Origin: Metarhizium brunneum
Taxonomy: Eukaryota > Ascomycota > Sordariomycetes > Hypocreales > Clavicipitaceae
Length of the DNA: 64,000 bases
Assembly (NCBI RefSeq): GCF_013426205.1
Contig: NC_089424.1
Coordinates: forward strand, 3,038,001 to 3,102,000
Direction of reading: 5' to 3'
Position 1 is the first letter of the stretch; each line of letters opens with the position of its first letter. The notes under the pieces are model-generated. The model did no database searches, had not been told where the DNA came from, and was given only the letters and a program-made list of their open reading frames with translations. The position numbers and the translations under genes are program-made. Positions 58,801 through 64,000 of this stretch are shown here, piece after piece.

Positions 58801-60654
58801 CGGCGGTAGTTGAACCCATGATTCCCGAATGCTAGTGCGATGCGCTCTGACAACCTACAAAGGTCCGACGTGTGCCGGGCTGCAGGAGAGCTGCAACAGA
58901 AGCGAGACAATCCGGACGCCACTTCCACTTTCGCGGAGAGTACCAAAATAACTTGCCATGTCTTGCATACGGCATCAGGGCCCGTGACATGAGCATATTT
59001 CTATACCAAGCCCACTCAACGAAAGTATAGCCTCAGCGAGTGTCCGTTGAGGTCCTCACCGCCGGAATCGGCGGTGTGTAAGCCCCGCGTTTCTTCCTTA
59101 CGCATAAATCCCATTGCTCTAGTTCCCTTGTCGTTGTGACTACCGAGGGATCCGTTAAAACGACAACGCAATATGCAGGATTCTGAGGTATTATATGTCA
59201 TTGGCTCGTTCCTGGGAATAACCTGCATGATCTGCGTTGTCTGAGATCCGAAAGCAGCTCCACCATATGACAAGCTTACTTGGAAAAGCGATAACATTGC
59301 AAAGCGTTATCGTGGCCGAGTTTGAGAGATTTGAACAAGGCTCCCTGCCTCGGATGGGCTTTTATATTACCCTCCCATGCCCTGACCGTCAAGATTCTTT
59401 CACAAAGACACATTGGTGTTTGACACATCAGAAATATCACTGCCTGCCATTCAGATGTGGTTGGGCCGCCCGCCCTAGCCATGTCCATTCAGCAAGCTCC
59501 CCCTAGTCCCGCCCATATCTAGACCATTCTGCATGAATTTCGAATTTCCTCATTCTCATGCTCATCTCACTGACTTCTCATGACTACGACTACCCTAAAG
59601 CGTTATCGGTTGGTACCGCATGCGTTATGGACAGTAATAAAAAGACTTTTCACGTCACCAGCCGTGGCCACGATTCATTGTTCTTCTGGACACGAGGCAT
59701 GAGCACAGTATATTACGGCATCGTTTTACCTTAAAATGAGTTCCCAGTTCTGAGCGTGTCGTATTCTATGACCAGAGCCAACCCAATAGAAAGGCCCAGA
59801 AACGGCGTCAACTCATATATTTCCCTATAGGCGTAGCTCATCACTTGCTCCAATTACAATCTCCATCGCACAAGTGCGCTGCGTAAAGGTGTAAACGTGG
59901 ACGATGATTCGAGCAAGAGCCTACGCCGCCGGATCCTAAGAAGGTACAGGTGAAGCCAGAGGAAATCTACATCAGGGAAGTTGTTCAACGACGGCTGTAG
60001 CCTGTGCATACCAAGTCTTGAAGTCCTCGTCGTTGACCGACTGGACCATGGGATATAGCGTTGGACGTATAGCAAGGCCCTAACGGCCCTGTACGTATGT
60101 CGTTATGAGACCCCATTGTGCAAGATGGACGTTTATTTTGCAATATGTCTAAAGAAAACGAGAGCCACGGCAGTTCATACACGAAACGATGTGCTACTAA
60201 CAACTAGCTGAGCCCAGCGTGGATCGGCATGCCTTCCGCCTTCAGCCCTCGCCTGTCGGTTCTTTACAACCTTTTTTTACTCGCTGTATTACGTGGTAAT
60301 TTTACTCGCTTGCAGATGAATCTACTAGAAATGTCTTCTTAGGAAAACTAGTGGAATACTAAACAACTATCTGAAATTAGAAAGCCTTTGTATTCGCAAA
60401 ATACTATAAGGAAAACCTAGATATAGTCCTGGTAATTAGCTAGCTTTTTTTCATTTTTATTAATAATTTAAAAATATAAAATAAAGATATACATATTATA
60501 ATATAAGCTAATATTAGTATTAAGAAAATTAAATTTGCCTTAAATAAGTTATTTTATTTTACGCTAGGTATTCCCTGTAAGATTAATTGAGATCTGTTTA
60601 ATTGGAAGGTGGTGATAACACTTGGAGGCCGATTACAAGGTATTTGACAAGTGT
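55877..60654. other. intergenic, 4.8 kb, no supported gene
   Basis: Many small frames, none recognisable. This stretch is notable for several copies of a TACGGAGTA/TACTCCGTA 9-mer (see findings) and for the AT-rich island at its right end. Confidence 0.45.
60370..60585. repeat. AT-rich island (probable RIP-degraded remnant)
   Basis: About 200 bases of strongly AT-biased sequence with TATAATATAAG and TTAATAATTTAAAAATAT strings, immediately beside the 3' end of the kinase gene. No element can be identified. Confidence 0.5.
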
Positions 60655-61969
60655 TCATCTCCTATTCACTAATTCGCTCGAGTCTTCATCCAAGAACGAG
60701 GCTGACCCCAGACGCTGTATCACCTCCACCGCCGAAAGGCGCTTCTCGGGTTCGTATACAACCATATCGTGGAGCAAGCGGACATACTCCTCCCGTTGAT
60801 AGGTAGAGAGATGCACTGCCTCCTGGGTAATCCGGCTATCAATTGTCTTTTCGCTGCATTTATCTTCAAACCACCACTCTGGTTCTGTTGTGTCCTGTAC
60901 TTGTCCCGGCTCGCAGTAGCCGTATTCATCGAAGTTGAACTTCCCCTTCCAGTGTTGGGGTATCGGACCGAGATAGCTCACAATCGTACCGATTAGGATC
61001 TCAAATATCTGAAAAACTGTGGGAAATAAGACCGCCTTTGTGTGAATCTGGTAGAAAATACATGCGAGCTGCCAAATATCACTTTTAGTTGAGGGTAAAT
61101 AGCCAAAGCAGAGTTCTGGGGGGGAAATATCGATAGGAACTCCTAGGGATGGTGGCGGGCGATCTGTGAAGGAGGCTTGTCCGAAGTCGATAATTCGAAT
61201 CTGAGTGAGCAAAGAGTAGTCTAGACCTGAGAGGTCGGGAGTCTGAATGACCTGCTTTGGAGCATGCGGTGAGCATAGACCATTAGTAAATTTAAGGTTC
61301 TCGGTCTTGACGGGGCCTAGAAGTTGAGATACACGAGCTGGAGACATAGACTGAATATCTGGAAGCTCGAATACTATGCTAGATGCAGTGAGGTCTGCAA
61401 TGATATGCTCATCAGTCAGCTGAAGCTAGCCTAGGGGTTGAGGAACTGGGCTTACCGCCGTGACAGACTCCGTGATGATGGAGGAATGCCATAGCGCTGG
61501 CAACTTGTTGGCACACCTGGTGTCGCATATTACTGGATAACGCCGCGGAAACATTGATCTTCTGTAGGCTTGGGCCGAGAACAGGGAAACTGAGACAGCA
61601 ATGCTTGCCGTTAGGGCCAGAGATTTTAAACGAGTCATACAAAACCACCACGTTCGGATGCCCAGGGCCGGCGACCGTTCTGAGGTGCTGGAGGACGTTC
61701 AACTCACCATCAGTCATGTCCACAGCCTCGGCACAAAGAATTTTCAGCGCAAAGTAGGATGGTGAGGGCGCACATGACCGAACTACCCAGACTGTCGAGA
61801 AGCCCCCGTGGCCGAGCTTGTGGATAACTTCGTACGCCCGCTCGCCATTGCAGATCGTGTCGCCAATGTCGACCGGATGGTAGCCGCCAGATGCGTACTT
61901 CTCGGCATCCTCGACGTATGGCATTCGCGGCTGGCAATACCGGAAGGGGGGCAATGTCTCTAGAGGCAT
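60655..61969 (-). CDS. SRPK-like protein kinase with altered catalytic loop
   Basis: Exons 61969-61456 and 61394-60655, with a 61-base intron (GTAAGC...TTGCAG) that falls exactly in the catalytic loop, give 417 residues. Seen: the Gly-rich loop LGHGGFSTVW, the VAIK-type lysine in YFALKIL, the catalytic loop HGDLTASSIV, the DFG motif in RIIDFGQASF, the substrate-loop block PIDISPPELCFGY (APE position), and a C-terminal lobe with SDIWQLACIFYQI and EPEKRLSAVEVIQRL. This layout is that of fungal SRPK-like kinases, which often have HGD in place of HRD and phosphorylate Ser/Arg-rich proteins. The Mg-binding Asn expected four residues beyond the HGD Leu (HGDxxxxN) is Ser here, so activity may be reduced or lost. 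Fungal genomes hold many such divergent copies; this one lies beside an AT-rich island. Confidence 0.87.
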
Positions 61970-64000
61970 AATAAATGATAGGAGTGATTGAAAGTGAGTC
62001 TGATGATAAGGGAAGCACCATGCTGGTGTTTCTATTCACGTTGGGTGTATGGACGAAGCTAGCAAAAGTGGAGAGCCCCGGGTCCTTTGCTTTTCTCTTC
62101 TTTTCTTGTTCCTTCTTGGTTTGGCTGGCCAGGCTGTTTTACTGTCATGGCCTTGCAACTTACGCCTTGACCAAGGCCATTTCCAGTAACGTTTGAAGAG
62201 GAAAAGATTGAGCAAAGTACGTTCATAACACGGGTGCATTGCCTTAATTCTCGACGAATCAAGGTCCAAAGTTGAAGGAAAAGGCCAGCGGAGGCAATCT
62301 CATCCTTTGTGCCGTGCAGAAACACCATGAATAATATCTAACACACGGCGCTGATTGGCCGCAAATTGAAATTGCCGTTAACGCCATATTGATACATATT
62401 TCGACGTAGGAGCAAACGCTCCGGCATGTTGCTGACGACGGGAGGACGGCCAGTCTGACGGATCAAGCTCATGGCAATTTGGAGCCCCGGCGTCTTGCCC
62501 CGAACCCACATGAATTTCTCTCCGAAGCCAACAAATTGGCTTTGCGGGAAGATATCCTAGTTTCAGTGCTCCCGTCCGGCAGAGGGCCATGGCCTCCTCC
62601 TCCAGTTTGCGCAGGCTTTGGCCACGGGGCCAGGGGCAGCCTCGTGCATGGCGGCTTGGCGACAGTGGCTTTATTGCTGGCCCTACGCATATCGTGGCAG
62701 CAAGCAGTAAAGTTTTTGACAAGGTACCAGCCACACCTAATGACTCGGCGGGCGTCGTGGTGTCCCGGCGGCAATGCCTCTTGGGTAATCAAACAAGGAA
62801 TGATGACGTGTTGGGTGGCCAACTGACAAACCCAAGCAAAATCGCTTCTGCCCGAGGGACTCGGCTAGGATTTTACTGTCGGCACTCCGTAAGGCCACTC
62901 AGATTCAACTCCGAGGCCAGTCTTGGTCTCCACTGCGGCGTTGGTTGCCGGGATCGCCAACTACTTAAGTTGTTATGCGGGGCTTCAAAGAGAGGTTGAA
63001 GATGTCAATTCCGAGTACGAGTAGGTTCCCCGTCCATCCAACAGGATAACGTGCAAGTAAAATGTCGATACGGAATGGCCGCGGTCAACATGGACATTCT
63101 GAATTTCGCTCCATAGCCGATGGCAACTTGATTATCTTGTCGTGTTTCATTATGCGAGTCACTCATTGAGTGCCATGTCAACGGCAAATGTAGTCCATGG
63201 TCCTCTTTGAACCCAATCCACCGCCAAGGTAACCATAGATAATGCCACCACATTGTCCGGTTTATTTTTAAAGCGGCATCTTTATTTCCGGAATCTTCGG
63301 GCGTGCTGGTTCCCTAAGGCAAGTTTCTTTGTATAGTAGTAATGACAAGAAACCCAGCAACTAATGGAAAGCTTCTCCTTTTGTAGTAGTAGTTATTTTC
63401 CGGAGCCGAGAAGCTCTGAACGGTTAGTGGTTCGCCAGCACAATGGATAGCTAAGATGTTCTGTGTGCGCCACAAGAAAGCCGCCTTGATTCACCCAACA
63501 GCCTACTATGCTTGAGATCCCAGCAACGACCCCATCGCCGATTCATTAGCCAGTGGGTACGGAGTATCATATCGTAGTATCCCGTATTAGTTGTCAAGCT
63601 TGCTTTTGGACCCTTCTTTCAGGGACTTCGGCCGCCACGGCTATCTGCGCCGTAGTGCTAATCCCAGTTGCGGCCGAGGCAGGAGTCTAGCTCGTTGAGG
63701 ATGGTCTTGTAGTCGTCTTAGTTACGTGCTAGATGAAGCGACACTTGTTGCCGGGCGAGACTTTTAAAATTTGTCGTAAACAGCCTCCCTATTCTTGTTG
63801 ATTATCTTTTGAGAATTGCCGAATCCTGGATATGGAGATTCTTTTCGTCGGGTTTGCGTAACCAGCCACAACTTGTGGCAAAAGTCTCGCAGGACTGACC
63901 CCCTAGGCCCAACTAGTTATCCAGTCTGTCGATCATTGCGTGGCTCAACAGGCCCGGCGACCACTTGGCTACAACTTGGGCCCCTTAGCCTCCCCTGAAC
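61970..64000. other. intergenic to window end, no supported gene
   Basis: The first part is the promoter and leader of the kinase. Frames at 62378-62999 overlap on both strands and have no recognisable product. A TACGGAGTA copy lies near 63558. A partial gene running off the right end cannot be excluded. Confidence 0.4.

Noticed and set aside
63420..63500. tRNA-like CACAATGGATAGC segment
   Set aside because: It resembles an A box, but no proper B box or cloverleaf could be drawn.

Overview
The window is genomic DNA from a filamentous ascomycete. Genes lie far apart on both strands. They are cut by short introns of about 50-115 bases with GT...AG ends and CTAAC/CTGAC-like branch sites, and the protein families are typical of Pezizomycotina. 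Gene content (DMATS prenyltransferase, many P450s, NACHT-type NLR, GPI-anchored WSC protein, small cysteine-rich secreted proteins) fits Hypocreales, perhaps Clavicipitaceae; this placement is an inference. Three short, very AT-rich islands and C-to-T type nonsense changes in decayed genes suggest past repeat-induced point mutation (RIP).

Layout. 1.7-6.6 kb: a cytochrome P450 and an aromatic (DMATS) prenyltransferase in the same direction, looking like a two-gene secondary-metabolite module. 9.6-13.9 kb: a large conserved fungal gene of unknown role with an internal stop and a one-base frameshift. 14.3-15.9 kb: a Dal5-type MFS transporter. 16.5-21.4 kb: two genes in the same direction that look like innate-immunity or incompatibility components: an NLR-type NACHT-TPR protein, and upstream of it a nucleoside-phosphorylase-fold protein whose C-terminal half resembles, by eye, a STING cyclic-dinucleotide-binding domain. 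24.2-25.8 kb: an NCS1 purine/pyrimidine-type permease. 26.8-33.1 kb: an apparently decaying metabolic block made of an amidase pseudogene, an intact second P450 and a wax-synthase-like membrane acyltransferase pseudogene. 34.1-35.8 kb: two small cysteine-rich, probably secreted proteins, each only complete after splicing. 36.5-37.4 kb: a LicD-family membrane protein. 44.0-47.8 kb: a 1238-residue repetitive GPI-anchored WSC wall protein. 49.5 kb: a small GPI-anchored Thr-rich protein. 54.2-55.9 kb: an amino-acid permease. 60.7-62.0 kb: an SRPK-like kinase lacking the usual catalytic-loop Asn.

How the genes may work together. The clearest functional pairs are P450 plus prenyltransferase (oxidation and prenylation of an aromatic, probably indole-type, scaffold made elsewhere) and the PNP/STING-like protein plus NLR (sensing and effector activity in fungal self/non-self defence). 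The latter is the most interesting item: it would be a nucleosidase effector joined to a cyclic-dinucleotide receptor in a fungus. No cyclic-dinucleotide synthase gene is visible in the window. Exon models were made by hand from splice signals and reading frame; they have not been checked against transcripts or homologues.
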